A stretch of DNA of 64,000 nt, taken from contig JBGTHP010000036.1 of assembly GCA_041746105.1 (NCBI GenBank), positions 1-64,000 of the forward strand, in the 5' to 3' direction. Made by a program: the position numbers and the translations under genes. The notes beneath the pieces are model-generated. The model saw nothing but the letters and a program-made list of their open reading frames with translations, was not told the origin of the DNA and ran no database searches. The stretch's first letter is position 1; each line of letters opens with the position of its first letter. Positions 43,117 through 52,205 of the stretch are shown piece after piece. Origin of the DNA: JBFHRE01 sp041746105. Its GTDB lineage: Bacteria; Actinomycetota; Acidimicrobiia; Spongiisociales; ZC4RG35.

Positions 43117-44361
43117 TCAGGATCGGACCGCGACCAGCTTCTTGATCGCACCGTCGAAGGTCAGCAGATAGACCTCGCCTTCTTGGTCGATGCCAAACCC
43201 GTTGACCTGCCCGACATCCTCGAGCCACGGTATCGGCTCTGACGCGGTGCCACCGGACATCGTGAAACTCCGAACCCAGCCCGAGCACCAATCGGCATAC
43301 AGATAGTGACCGTTCAATTCCGGGATCAGATCACCCCGGTACACCACTCCGCCGGTGATCGAGCAACCTTCAACGTGGGAATATTCGATCACCGGGAGGG
43401 TCAATCCTTCTTCGACGGGATCACAACCGGCCTGAAAACAGCTGCTGCCTTCCATCCGAAGCCAGCCGAAATTGGAGCCAGGCAGCTCATCAATAGGGAC
43501 CACGTCCACTTCTTCCCAGTCCTCCTGGCCGACGTCGGCGATGTAGAACAAACCTGTTTCGAAATCGATCCAGGTACGCCACGGATTTCTAAGCCCGATC
43601 GCGATCACCTCGGGCGCCTTTCCCTCGCGATATGGGTTCGTGGGCGGTATCGAGTACGGCACTCCCCCGTCCACGTCGACGCGCAGGATCTTTCCGAGAA
43701 GTGTGTCTGGATTCTGGGCATTGAGTGAAGCCTTACCTCCCTCTCCCACCGAGAGATACAGGAGCCCGTCCGGTCCGAATTGGAGCATTCCTCCGTTGTG
43801 ACGGTTCGTCGGCTTGTCGATATCGATCAACGTGATCTCGGAGGCGGGGTCGGCAACACCGTTCACAGCCGAGAATTCGGCCAAGGTTGTTTGTTCTATC
43901 CCGTGGCGGTAGTAGTAGAGGAAGAACCTGCCATTTTCTGCGAAATCCGGATGAAACGCCATTCCCAGCAGCCCCGGTTCGATTCCGTCCTCGGAGTTCA
44001 CCCGCTCGGAGATGTCGAGCCATGGTGCGGTTTCTCCCAAGGCCCGGATCGTGCCACTTCGCTCGACAACGAGGTTCTGGTCCGAGCCGGGAAGTGGCAG
44101 CATCATGATGGGCTCCCGGAAGTCGGTTGCCTCCACCTGCAGTGACAGACCGGACAGCGGGGCCAGCGGTTCTGTGGTTGTCGTCGAAAGCGTCGCAACT
44201 GTGGTGGTGGCCTGCGAAGTGGGAGCGGCAACACTCGGCTCGACGGACGCTGGTTCGATTTCCGTCGTCGACGTCGGTGCCGGGGAGACACCCGCGCTGC
44301 ACGCAGAAATGCAGCCGATGATCACCGTCAGCCCGAAACTTCGTCTGATCCGGGTTGTCAA
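43117..44361 (-). CDS. secreted lipoprotein, PQQ-type sugar dehydrogenase (GdhB/Hhip family)
   Basis: This 414-residue lipoprotein has a basic start, hydrophobic segment and lipobox ISAC with Cys21, a Thr/Ser/Pro-rich linker (22-70), then a six-bladed beta-propeller of the soluble glucose/sorbosone dehydrogenase family (GLLGMAFHPDF, NRHNGGMLQFGPDGLLYLSVGEGG, GLRNPWRTWID, GSNFGWLRMEG, GGVVYRG). It should sit on the outer face of the membrane and may oxidise sugars with PQQ; no PQQ synthesis gene is in view. ATGA overlap with the rarA stop. Confidence 0.85.
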   Translation of the reverse strand: MTTRIRRSFGLTVIIGCISACSAGVSPAPTSTTEIEPASVEPSVAAPTSQATTTVATLSTTTTEPLAPLSGLSLQVEATDFREPIMMLPLPGSDQNLVVERSGTIRALGETAPWLDISERVNSEDGIEPGLLGMAFHPDFAENGRFFLYYYRHGIEQTTLAEFSAVNGVADPASEITLIDIDKPTNRHNGGMLQFGPDGLLYLSVGEGGKASLNAQNPDTLLGKILRVDVDGGVPYSIPPTNPYREGKAPEVIAIGLRNPWRTWIDFETGLFYIADVGQEDWEEVDVVPIDELPGSNFGWLRMEGSSCFQAGCDPVEEGLTLPVIEYSHVEGCSITGGVVYRGDLIPELNGHYLYADWCSGWVRSFTMSGGTASEPIPWLEDVGQVNGFGIDQEGEVYLLTFDGAIKKLVAVRS

Positions 44362-45686
44362 CGTCCCTCTCTACCCAGAATCTCGTCGAGCCAGGCGATG
44401 CGCTCGCTCAGACCGTCCTCCCTTCCTTGTTTGGTCGGGTGAAACAGCGGTACCGGCTCGACCTCGGGTGGGAAATACGACTGGGCTACGACGTGGCCGG
44501 GGAAGTTGTGCGCGTACCGATAGCCGGCACCGTGCCCGATCTGGGCTGCTCCCCCGTAATGCGAGTCTCGCAGGTGGGCTGGAATGGTCGGTGAGGGTCC
44601 CCCCTCGATCAAATCTCGCGCGGCCCCGATGGCGTTGGTGACCGAGTTCGACTTGGGAGCCGCTGCCAGATAGATGGTGGCTTGGGTTATCGCAAAGGCC
44701 GCCTGAGGCAACCCGATGTGGGCGAGGGCGGCCGAGGCGGCGGTTGCTTGAAGAAGGGCGTTGGGGTCGGCCAGACCAATGTCCTCCGACGCCAGAATGA
44801 TCAGTCTGCGGACGATGAACTCGGGGTCCTCCCCCCCTTCCAGCATCAGATGCAGCCAGTAGAGAGCCGCATCGACATCCGAACCTCGCACCGATTTGAT
44901 GAATGCAGAAACGACGTCGTAGTGCTGATCGCCACCCTTGTCGTATCTCACGATTCGGCGTTGCAGCGCCTCTTCCACATCCTCGAGATCGATCAGCGCG
45001 CTCTCTCGGCCCTGAGCCAGCGCGGCCGCAACCTCCAATACGGTCAGAGTATGCCGACCGTCGCCGCCCGTTCGCTCTGCGATAGCGCTCTTGGCGTCTG
45101 CCGCGATCCCGAGACCGGAATCGCCAAGGCCCCTTGGGTCGGTCAACGCCTTGTCGACCAGCACGGCCAGATGAGGGGCAGCAATCGATTCGGTCCGAAA
45201 CAATGTCATTCGTGACAGGAGCGGCGAGTTGACCTCGAAGAAGGGGTTCTCGGTCGTGGCGCCGATCAGGATCAACGTCCCGTCTTCGACCCCTGGTAGC
45301 AGAGCGTCCTGCTGGCCTTTGTTGAATCGATGAATCTCGTCGAGGAACAAGACCGTTCGCCGCTCCTGGGAAGCGATTCGTTCCCTCGCAGCAGCCAGGA
45401 TCTCACGGACATCCTTGACGCCGGCCGAGGTTGCCGACAGAGTTTCGAACGCCGCTTCGGCGTACCCCGCGATGAGTCGCGCCAGCGTTGTTTTGCCGGT
45501 GCCGGGTGGACCCCAGAGCAGGAGCGATACCGGCCGTCCCGACTCGACCAAACGGCGGAACGCAGCGCCGGGCCGCAGGAGAGCGTCCTGGCCGACCACG
45601 TCGTCGAGTGTCTGCGGCCGCATCCGAGCGGCGAGAGGAGCGACCGCGGCGAGCGCCTCGTCGGTTCTGGCCGTGAAGAGATCCAT
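44358..45686 (-). CDS. rarA: replication-associated recombination protein A (RarA/MgsA)
   Basis: RarA is a clamp-loader-like AAA+ ATPase acting at stalled forks. The 442-residue protein has Walker A GPPGTGKTT (59-67), Walker B LFLDEIHRFNK, the sensor TTENP and the C-terminal tetramerisation domain ending YFPPEVEP. A TAGCGT box ends six bases before the ATG. The downstream lipoprotein is coupled by overlap although unrelated in function. Confidence 0.93.
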   Translation of the reverse strand: MDLFTARTDEALAAVAPLAARMRPQTLDDVVGQDALLRPGAAFRRLVESGRPVSLLLWGPPGTGKTTLARLIAGYAEAAFETLSATSAGVKDVREILAAARERIASQERRTVLFLDEIHRFNKGQQDALLPGVEDGTLILIGATTENPFFEVNSPLLSRMTLFRTESIAAPHLAVLVDKALTDPRGLGDSGLGIAADAKSAIAERTGGDGRHTLTVLEVAAALAQGRESALIDLEDVEEALQRRIVRYDKGGDQHYDVVSAFIKSVRGSDVDAALYWLHLMLEGGEDPEFIVRRLIILASEDIGLADPNALLQATAASAALAHIGLPQAAFAITQATIYLAAAPKSNSVTNAIGAARDLIEGGPSPTIPAHLRDSHYGGAAQIGHGAGYRYAHNFPGHVVAQSYFPPEVEPVPLFHPTKQGREDGLSERIAWLDEILGREGR

Positions 45687-45692
45687 GATCTG

Positions 45693-45698
45693 ACGCTA
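45693..45698 (-). promoter_or_regulatory. -10 box of a leaderless rarA promoter
   Basis: TAGCGT ends six bases before the ATG at 45686 in the 38-bp aspS-rarA gap. Confidence 0.5.
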
Positions 45699-45724
45699 CG
45701 CCGGTTGCGACATGAGCGGCTCGG

Positions 45725-47470
45725 TCATGTCGCCTGAGGCCGAACCCGTATGCCGAGTTCGGCGAGTTGGCCATCGTCGACCGGCGTCGGTGAGCCGGTC
45801 AGGGGGTCGGTTCCAGTTTGGGTTTTGGGGAACGGCATGACCTGGCGGATATTTGGCTCTCCTTGGAGGATCGAAACCAGCCGGTCGATCCCGATGGCAA
45901 AACCGGCATGGGGTGGGGTCCCATAGCGGAGCCCCTGGAGGAACCAACCAAATCGAATCTCTGCCTCCTCGCGACCAATGCCCATGACGTCGAAGACCTG
46001 TGCCTGAACCTCCGGGTCGAAGATCCGAACGCTGCCCGACCCGAGTTCTGAGCCGTTGAGGACGAGGTCGTAGGCCTTTGATATCGAGTTCTCCGGATCA
46101 TTGCGCATCTGTTCGACGTCGACCGGTGCGGTGAACGGATGGTGGGAAGGTCTGAAGCCGCCACCATCGATCGGTTCAAAAGTCGGGAAGTCGATGACGA
46201 ACAAGGGGATCAGGTCCTCGTGTCCCTCCGGTCGACCGAGGTCGAGCCGAAGTTGACCGAGCACCCGCGAAACAACTCTCCATCCGTCCGCCGCCAGGAG
46301 GAGGAGATCGCCGGGAGAACCGCCCAATTCCTCCTTCGTCCTGTCCTGCTCCTCGGCGCTCAAGAACTTGGATACCGGCGAGCGGAGCGACCCGTCCGAC
46401 TCGACAACCATCCAGACGAGGCCCTTCGCCCCTAGATCCTTGGCCTTGTCGGTCAAAGCGTCCATTTTCGATCGCGAGGTTTCCTGAGGTCCCGCATTGA
46501 TTCCCCTGACCACCCCGCTGGACGCGAGGACTCCGGAAAAGGCCTTGAATTCGCTCGAAGCGAAAACCGAAGAGAGCTCTCGGATCTCCATCCCGAACCG
46601 GAGATCAGGTTTGTCCGATCCAAACCGGGTCATCGCCTCCTGCCAGGTCATCCGAGGAAACGGGGTTGCGAGGTCGATGTCTCGCACGGCCTTGGTGACG
46701 GCGACCATCACCCGCTCCAGAACGTCGAGGACGTCATCCTGATCCCAGAACGACCCTTCGAAGTCGAGCTGTGAAAACTCGATCTGGCGGTCTGCCCTGA
46801 AGTCTTCGTCGCGGTAACAGCGGGCGACCTGGTAGTAACGCTCTACCCCGGCGACCATCAGAAGTTGTTTGAAGAGCTGTGGGGACTGGGGCAAAGCGTA
46901 GAAAGAGCCCTTTTGGTGGCGGCTTGGCACCAGAACGTCGCGTGCCCCTTCTGGTGTAGAGGCGATGAGGGTCGGGGTTTCGACTTCGAGGAAACCAAGT
47001 TGGTCCATCACTTGACGCATCACGGCAATCGTGCGCGACCTTGCTCTCAGGTTGGCAGCCATCGAAGGGCGACGAAGGTCGAGATATCGATAACGGAGTC
47101 GCGTTCCCTCGTCGGTCTCAACCCGGTCTTCGATCATGAAGGGGAGGGCTTCCGAACCGGCGAGCACCTCGAGTTCGGATGCTGCCAACTCGACAGTCCC
47201 TGTGGCCAGCCCTTCGTTCACGGTGCCGTCTGGACGTCCCTGCACGGTGCCAGTCACTTTGATGCAGTCCTCCATCTTGAGCCTGGAGGCGCTCGGGATG
47301 AGAGTCGGGTCGAGAACGAGTTGCAGGATCCCGCTCGCGTCTCTCAAGTCGACGAATACGATTCCTCCCATGTCGCGTCTGCGCTGAACCCATCCAGCCA
47401 CGGTCTGGGAGGAGCCTTCCTTGCCGATGGCGTCTGCGGCGTGGATGGTCCTATACCTTGTCGATTCCAT
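45725..47470 (-). CDS. aspS: aspartyl-tRNA synthetase
   Basis: AspS (581 residues, bacterial type with GAD insertion domain) has the anticodon-binding domain (GWVQRRRDMGG), class II motifs 2 (RCYRDEDFRADRQIEFSQL) and 3 (GFAIGIDRL). The residue that separates discriminating from non-discriminating enzymes (Leu or His in RRRDxGG) is Met here, so its specificity for tRNA-Asn cannot be called. It starts three bases after hisS. Confidence 0.96.
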   Translation of the reverse strand: MESTRYRTIHAADAIGKEGSSQTVAGWVQRRRDMGGIVFVDLRDASGILQLVLDPTLIPSASRLKMEDCIKVTGTVQGRPDGTVNEGLATGTVELAASELEVLAGSEALPFMIEDRVETDEGTRLRYRYLDLRRPSMAANLRARSRTIAVMRQVMDQLGFLEVETPTLIASTPEGARDVLVPSRHQKGSFYALPQSPQLFKQLLMVAGVERYYQVARCYRDEDFRADRQIEFSQLDFEGSFWDQDDVLDVLERVMVAVTKAVRDIDLATPFPRMTWQEAMTRFGSDKPDLRFGMEIRELSSVFASSEFKAFSGVLASSGVVRGINAGPQETSRSKMDALTDKAKDLGAKGLVWMVVESDGSLRSPVSKFLSAEEQDRTKEELGGSPGDLLLLAADGWRVVSRVLGQLRLDLGRPEGHEDLIPLFVIDFPTFEPIDGGGFRPSHHPFTAPVDVEQMRNDPENSISKAYDLVLNGSELGSGSVRIFDPEVQAQVFDVMGIGREEAEIRFGWFLQGLRYGTPPHAGFAIGIDRLVSILQGEPNIRQVMPFPKTQTGTDPLTGSPTPVDDGQLAELGIRVRPQAT

Positions 47471-47473
47471 TTG

Positions 47474-48811
47474 TCAGCTCCCCCTGAGGTGTTGCGCAAG
47501 CCGGTCGGGTTCAATCTCGTGCTGGCTCTGATTGCGGAGGTCGCGCACCGACACGACACCCTTTGCCCGCTCATCGGGGCCGGCGATAACTGCAAAACGG
47601 ATGCCGGCTCGGTCTGCATTCTTCAGCTGTTTGCCGAGTTTGGCCGGAGTCAGAACCGACTCGACGTTCAATCCGGCGGCTCGCAGCCGCCCTGCCAGTT
47701 CCAAGCAGTGTTCAAGGCTTTCGTCGTCTAAAAGGGTGATCACTGCGTCGACAGGACTCGAGGGTCCACCGACGAGGTCCAGTTCCCGTAACTGCCAGAA
47801 CAGCCTGGTGATCCCGATCGAAAGCCCCACTCCGGGCAGGCGTGACCTCGTGAAGTTGGATGCAAGGTCGTCGTAGCGTCCGCCTGAGCAGATCGATCCC
47901 AGTTCTGGATGCGAGTCGAGCGACGTTTCGTAGACGGTTCCGGTGTAGTAATCCAGACCTCTGGCAATCGCCAGGTCCAACACAATTCTCTTCGCGTCGA
48001 CTCCCATCGCAAGGAGGACCGTTATCACGGTCGAAAGTTCGGATTTGCCCTGGCGGATCAGATCGTTGTCCTCCTCGAGACGGGCGAGCACGCCTTGTGC
48101 ACCATCGAGAGACTCGGACCGCCATTGCGCAACTTCGAGGATCCGTTCGACCTGCGTTTCGCCCAGACCTATCACCTGGAGCTGGGCCGCGACGGCCTCA
48201 GTGCCCCGTTTTTCCATCTTGTCGATTTCGCGGAGGACTTGTGCCTGAGCGGCATCGGAGTCGACACCTTGGGAGGCAAGGAAGCCTCTCATGAGCCTGC
48301 GGTTGTTGAGTCTGATGGTGAAGTCGCCGATGCCGAGTTCTGTAAAGACCTCGACCATCACCGCCGCCACCTCGGCGTCGTGACGGAGGTCCAGTTCTCC
48401 GCGTCCGACGACATCGATATCGCATTGATAGAACTCTCGGAATCTTCCCTTCTGGGGCGACTCGCCGCGGTACACCCGTTGTATCTGGTATCGCCGGAAT
48501 GGGAACAACAGGTCGTTCTCGTGTTCTGCCACGTAGCGGGCGAGTGGGACCGTCAGATCAAAACGCAGAGCGAGGTCCGGCGTACCGTCTTTTTCGAGCG
48601 AACCGGTCGACTGCACGAAGTACACCTGCTGCTCTGTCTCTCCGCCGCTCTTCGTCAGAAGAACATCGGTGAGTTCGACTGCGGGCGTCTCGATGGGAAG
48701 GAACCCAAACCGCTCGAACCCGCCTCGGATCTTGTCGAGCAGGGTCTGGAATCGAACCTGGTCTCCTGGAAGAAGTTCCATAACGCCGGACATGGTGCGG
48801 GGTGTGATCAT
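47474..48811 (-). CDS. hisS: histidyl-tRNA synthetase
   Basis: HisRS, 445 residues from ATG 48811, has motif 1 near the start (TMSGVMELLPGD), motif 2 (YRGESPQKGRFREFYQCD), the histidine-binding AIARGLDYYTGTVYE and SGGRYDDL, and a C-terminal anticodon-binding domain. The frame opens upstream inside the neighbouring hydrolase gene, so the later ATG is preferred. hisS-aspS adjacency is usual. Confidence 0.95.
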   Translation of the reverse strand: MITPRTMSGVMELLPGDQVRFQTLLDKIRGGFERFGFLPIETPAVELTDVLLTKSGGETEQQVYFVQSTGSLEKDGTPDLALRFDLTVPLARYVAEHENDLLFPFRRYQIQRVYRGESPQKGRFREFYQCDIDVVGRGELDLRHDAEVAAVMVEVFTELGIGDFTIRLNNRRLMRGFLASQGVDSDAAQAQVLREIDKMEKRGTEAVAAQLQVIGLGETQVERILEVAQWRSESLDGAQGVLARLEEDNDLIRQGKSELSTVITVLLAMGVDAKRIVLDLAIARGLDYYTGTVYETSLDSHPELGSICSGGRYDDLASNFTRSRLPGVGLSIGITRLFWQLRELDLVGGPSSPVDAVITLLDDESLEHCLELAGRLRAAGLNVESVLTPAKLGKQLKNADRAGIRFAVIAGPDERAKGVVSVRDLRNQSQHEIEPDRLAQHLRGS

Positions 48812-48836
48812 CGGGAGCGCCAGCGTAATAGGGGTC

Positions 48837-49487
48837 TCAGGTGCCCAGACCCACGAGAAATGGATTGGTCCGGCGTTCGCGTCCCACCGTGGTTTCTGGT
48901 CCGTGGCCGGGGAGCACCCTGGTCTCATCTGGCAGCGGCAGGACCTGAGTCCGCATCGACTCCATGAGCGCCGAGTGACTCCCTCCGGGCAAATCTGTCC
49001 GGCCGATCGAGCCGGCGAACAGTTGATCCCCAGAAAAGAGCCAACCCTCAGTATCGAGGTACACGCACACGTGTCCCGGGGTGTGGCCGGGAGTGTGAAG
49101 AATCTCGAGGTCGAGGCCGGCCAGGTTCAGTGTTTCGCCGTGGGCGAGGTCGTGGCGTTCTCTGATGGGTTCGAACGTTCCAGGCACAAGGCCCCCAAAC
49201 AAACCCTCGACCTGTCTTTGCGGATCGAGCGAGAGAAAGTCGTCGTCAGGGTGTACATAGACGGTGGCGCCGGTGGCGGACCCCACGCCGGCTGCGGCGC
49301 CCATGTGGTCAACGTGCCCGTGGGTGAGGATGAGACCTGCGAGTTGGAGGTTGTGCTTGTTGAGCAGCGCAAGGATCCCGGCGGGATCGGGAGGGGCGTC
49401 GACCAGAACGGCGAGACCCCCGGTTTCGGCCGCCACCACCCAGGTGTTGGTTTGGGCGAGCCACAGCGAAGCATGGTCGAGGAGCAT
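48837..49487 (-). CDS. metallo-beta-lactamase-fold hydrolase, glyoxalase II-like
   Basis: The 216-residue hydrolase has the zinc motif THGHVDH (55-61), HTPGHTPGH and later SGDQLFAGSIGR and LPGHGPETT, the layout of glyoxalase II and related thioesterases. Rv2581c, in the same place between relA and hisS in M. tuberculosis, is annotated likewise. The substrate is unproven. TAGGCT ends six bases before the ATG. Confidence 0.87.
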   Translation of the reverse strand: MLLDHASLWLAQTNTWVVAAETGGLAVLVDAPPDPAGILALLNKHNLQLAGLILTHGHVDHMGAAAGVGSATGATVYVHPDDDFLSLDPQRQVEGLFGGLVPGTFEPIRERHDLAHGETLNLAGLDLEILHTPGHTPGHVCVYLDTEGWLFSGDQLFAGSIGRTDLPGGSHSALMESMRTQVLPLPDETRVLPGHGPETTVGRERRTNPFLVGLGT

Positions 49488-49493
49488 CTGGCA

Positions 49494-49499
49494 AGCCTA
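49494..49499 (-). promoter_or_regulatory. -10 box of a leaderless promoter
   Basis: TAGGCT ends six bases before the ATG at 49487, in the 21-bp gap after rel. Confidence 0.5.
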
Positions 49500-49508
49500 C
49501 CCGTGGGG

Positions 49509-51692
49509 TCAGGTGGGCTCGCTCACAAGCCTGAACGCGGCAAAAACGCCGTCTACGCCACGCAGATCGGCGATGAGCTTGTCCACCTGTGTGGGGTCGG
49601 AGAGTTCGACTTCATACCGCAATACTGCAACCCGGTCACGTCCTGTCACCGAGGACGAGGCGGTGATGTTCCCGCCGACGTCGGACAGAGCGCCGGTCAC
49701 GTCGCGGAGTAACCGCGTGCGGTCCAGTGCCTCCACCTGGATCCAAACCGTGAACCTGCCTACCCGCTCGACCGGCCATGAAACCTCGACCATCCGGTCA
49801 CGACCTTCCGTACGCAGATTGGCGATGTTGGTGCAGTCGGACCGGTGTACAGAAACTCCCCGGCCGACCGTGACGAAACCGACTATCGGGTCACCGGGGA
49901 CAGGCGCGCAGCATCGGGCGATACGGACGAGCATGTCGTCGAGACCTTCGACAATGATGTTGGGCCCGACTGCCTCGTAGCGGCGGGGCCGGACGGGTGC
50001 CAGCAAGTCATCCTCGTCGTCCTCGGGGCGGACGTGGCGTGCGACCCGATGGGCAACCGTCGCAGGCGAGATCTCGCCCTCGCCGACCGCCGCCATGAGG
50101 GCTTCTGCATCGGTCTTGTTCATCTCGGATGCAACCTCTTTGAGCAACGCCTGCCGCTCGGCTGCCCCCAGGCCCAGGGCCTCCTTGCGGAGGGCGGCCA
50201 TGACCTGATCCCGACCGTCCGAGGCCGCCTGCTCGCGTCGTTCTTTCAAGAACCAGGCCTTGATCTTGGAGCGCGCTCTCGAAGTGCGAACAAAATTGAG
50301 CCAGTCGCGTGAGGGACCGGCATCGGCGGCTTTTGAGGTGATCACCTCGACGATGTCTCCGGACTCGAGTCGGGTGGAAAGGGGTACCAGACGACCATTG
50401 ATACGGCTGCCTACGCAACGGTGGCCGATTTCGGTATGAACCGCATACGCGAAATCGATGGCGGTTGCCCCTCGCGGAAGGTTGCGGACGTCACCCTTGG
50501 GCGTGAGGACAAACACCTCGTCCTGATAGAGGTCGAGTTTGAGTTGGTCGAGAAACTCTTCTGGGTCAGTGGTGTCGTCCTGGAGCAGGCCGAGGCTGCC
50601 GACCCAGTCGACGTTGGCTGCCTCAGGGCCCTCTTTGTAACGCCAGTGCGCAGCGATTCCGGTCTCGGAGATGCGATGCATCTCCTCGGTGCGTATCTGG
50701 ATCTCCAACGGTTTGCCGTCGGGTCCGATCACCGTGGTGTGTAACGACTGATACAGATTGAACTTGGGCATCGCGATGTAGTCCTTGAACCTGCCAGATA
50801 CGGGAAGCCAGCGGGCGTGGACCAATCCGAGCACCGAGTAACAGCCCGCAACGTTTTGGGTTATGACTCTGATCCCGATCAGATCGTGGATGTCTTCGAA
50901 TGGTCGCTGGGACTCCACCATTTTGCGATAGATCGAATAATGGTGTTTCGGGCGACCGGTGACCTCGGCCTGGACGCCAGAGTCGGACAGCATGGAGGAG
51001 ATTTCGGTCACCACTTTTTCGATGAAGAGTTCGCGCTCTGGAGCGCGCTCGGCCAGCTTGTTCTCGATCTCGGCAAACGGTCCCGGATACAGGATCTTGA
51101 AACACCGGTCTTCGAGTTCGTGTTTGATCTCTTGGACCCCCATCCGATGAGCAAGGGGGGTGTAGACGTCCAGCGTTTCGGCGGCGACGCGCCGCTGCTT
51201 CTCCTCTCGCAGGGCGTCAACGGTGCGAATGTTGTGGAGCCGATCGCAGAGTTTGATCAGGAGAACCCGCATGTCCTGAGCCATTGCCACGACCATCTTC
51301 CGAATGGTGGCTGCCTGGGCGGCCTCACGGGTGTTGTACTGGATCCGGTCGAGTTTGGTCACACCATCAATAAGGTGGGCGATCTCATCGCCGAACTCTT
51401 CTCTGATCTGATCGAGGGTCAGAGGCGTGTCTTCGACGGTGTCGTGCAGAAGCGAGGCGGCCAGAGTCGATCCGTCCATTCCGAAGTGGGTGAGGATCTG
51501 GGTGACGGCTACCGGGTGAGTGATGTACGGTTCGCCCGACTTCCTGGTTTGGCCGGCGTGCGCCGCTTTGGCCAGTTCGTAGGCACGGCGCAGCAGGTCG
51601 GCGTCTCCTCGGGGATGCTGCTCGAGGAACTCGTCCAGCAGAAGTTGGAATCCCCGGTCGGGGTCGAGTTCAGTCGTATGTGAGAACAGCAT
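49509..51692 (-). CDS. rel: bifunctional (p)ppGpp synthetase/hydrolase Rel
   Basis: The protein (727 residues from ATG 51692) has the HD hydrolase domain (His83-Asp84 in LLHDTVEDT), the synthetase domain (RFKDYIAMPKFNLYQSLHTTV, in the form used by actinobacteria), TGS, helical and C-terminal ACT domains. Both activities look intact, as expected for the single long Rel of actinobacteria controlling the stringent response. The start overlaps apt by 23 bases; a longer frame opens at 51764. apt-rel order matches Rv2584c-Rv2583c. Confidence 0.94.
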   Translation of the reverse strand: MLFSHTTELDPDRGFQLLLDEFLEQHPRGDADLLRRAYELAKAAHAGQTRKSGEPYITHPVAVTQILTHFGMDGSTLAASLLHDTVEDTPLTLDQIREEFGDEIAHLIDGVTKLDRIQYNTREAAQAATIRKMVVAMAQDMRVLLIKLCDRLHNIRTVDALREEKQRRVAAETLDVYTPLAHRMGVQEIKHELEDRCFKILYPGPFAEIENKLAERAPERELFIEKVVTEISSMLSDSGVQAEVTGRPKHHYSIYRKMVESQRPFEDIHDLIGIRVITQNVAGCYSVLGLVHARWLPVSGRFKDYIAMPKFNLYQSLHTTVIGPDGKPLEIQIRTEEMHRISETGIAAHWRYKEGPEAANVDWVGSLGLLQDDTTDPEEFLDQLKLDLYQDEVFVLTPKGDVRNLPRGATAIDFAYAVHTEIGHRCVGSRINGRLVPLSTRLESGDIVEVITSKAADAGPSRDWLNFVRTSRARSKIKAWFLKERREQAASDGRDQVMAALRKEALGLGAAERQALLKEVASEMNKTDAEALMAAVGEGEISPATVAHRVARHVRPEDDEDDLLAPVRPRRYEAVGPNIIVEGLDDMLVRIARCCAPVPGDPIVGFVTVGRGVSVHRSDCTNIANLRTEGRDRMVEVSWPVERVGRFTVWIQVEALDRTRLLRDVTGALSDVGGNITASSSVTGRDRVAVLRYEVELSDPTQVDKLIADLRGVDGVFAAFRLVSEPT

Positions 51693-52188
51693 GGAACGGT
51701 GTGGCTCCGATCCGTTGACGGCCCGAAAGGAATGCCAGTTCGATGAAGACTGCAAATCCAACAACGGTGGCTCCGAGGTCTTCGAGGAGACCGATGGCGG
51801 CGCCTGCCGTGCCTCCGGTGGCGATCACGTCGTCGACCAACAAGACGCGATCCCCCGCCTCGCAGGCGTCGACGTGGACCTCCAACGCATCGGACCCGTA
51901 TTCGAGGTCGTATTCGCGCCGGTGAGTCTTGAAGGGGAGCTTGCCGGGCTTCCGCACCGGGATGAAACCGGCATCGAGTCGCTCTGCCACTGGTGCCGCC
52001 AGCGCGAATCCGCGAGCCTCGATCCCTGCCACTTTGGTGATCTCGGCGTTGAGGAAGGGCTCCGTCAGCTGACGCATCAGCTCGCCGAACGCGGCTCCAT
52101 CACCGAGGACCGGGGTTATGTCGAAGAAATTGATCCCGGGTTGCGGAAAGTCGGGAATCGACCGAATCAGCTCCTGTAACTCCTTCAC
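51670..52188 (-). CDS. apt: adenine phosphoribosyltransferase
   Basis: Apt salvages adenine to AMP. The 172-residue protein has FPQPGINFFDITP, the IEARGF motif and PRPP loop VLLVDDVIATGGTA. The gene starts with GTG, and TAGGCT ends six bases upstream, so the transcript is probably leaderless. Its position between secF and rel is typical for actinobacteria. Confidence 0.94.
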   Translation of the reverse strand: MKELQELIRSIPDFPQPGINFFDITPVLGDGAAFGELMRQLTEPFLNAEITKVAGIEARGFALAAPVAERLDAGFIPVRKPGKLPFKTHRREYDLEYGSDALEVHVDACEAGDRVLLVDDVIATGGTAGAAIGLLEDLGATVVGFAVFIELAFLSGRQRIGATPFHAVLTYD

Positions 52189-52194
52189 CCGATA

Positions 52195-52200
52195 AGCCTA
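52195..52200 (-). promoter_or_regulatory. -10 box of a leaderless apt promoter
   Basis: TAGGCT ends six bases before the GTG at 52188 in the 17-bp secF-apt gap. Confidence 0.5.
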
Positions 52201-52205
52201 CCGTT

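Noticed and set aside
50817..51683. 288-codon plus-strand frame opposite rel
   Set aside because: Antisense shadow of the Rel hydrolase and synthetase domains.
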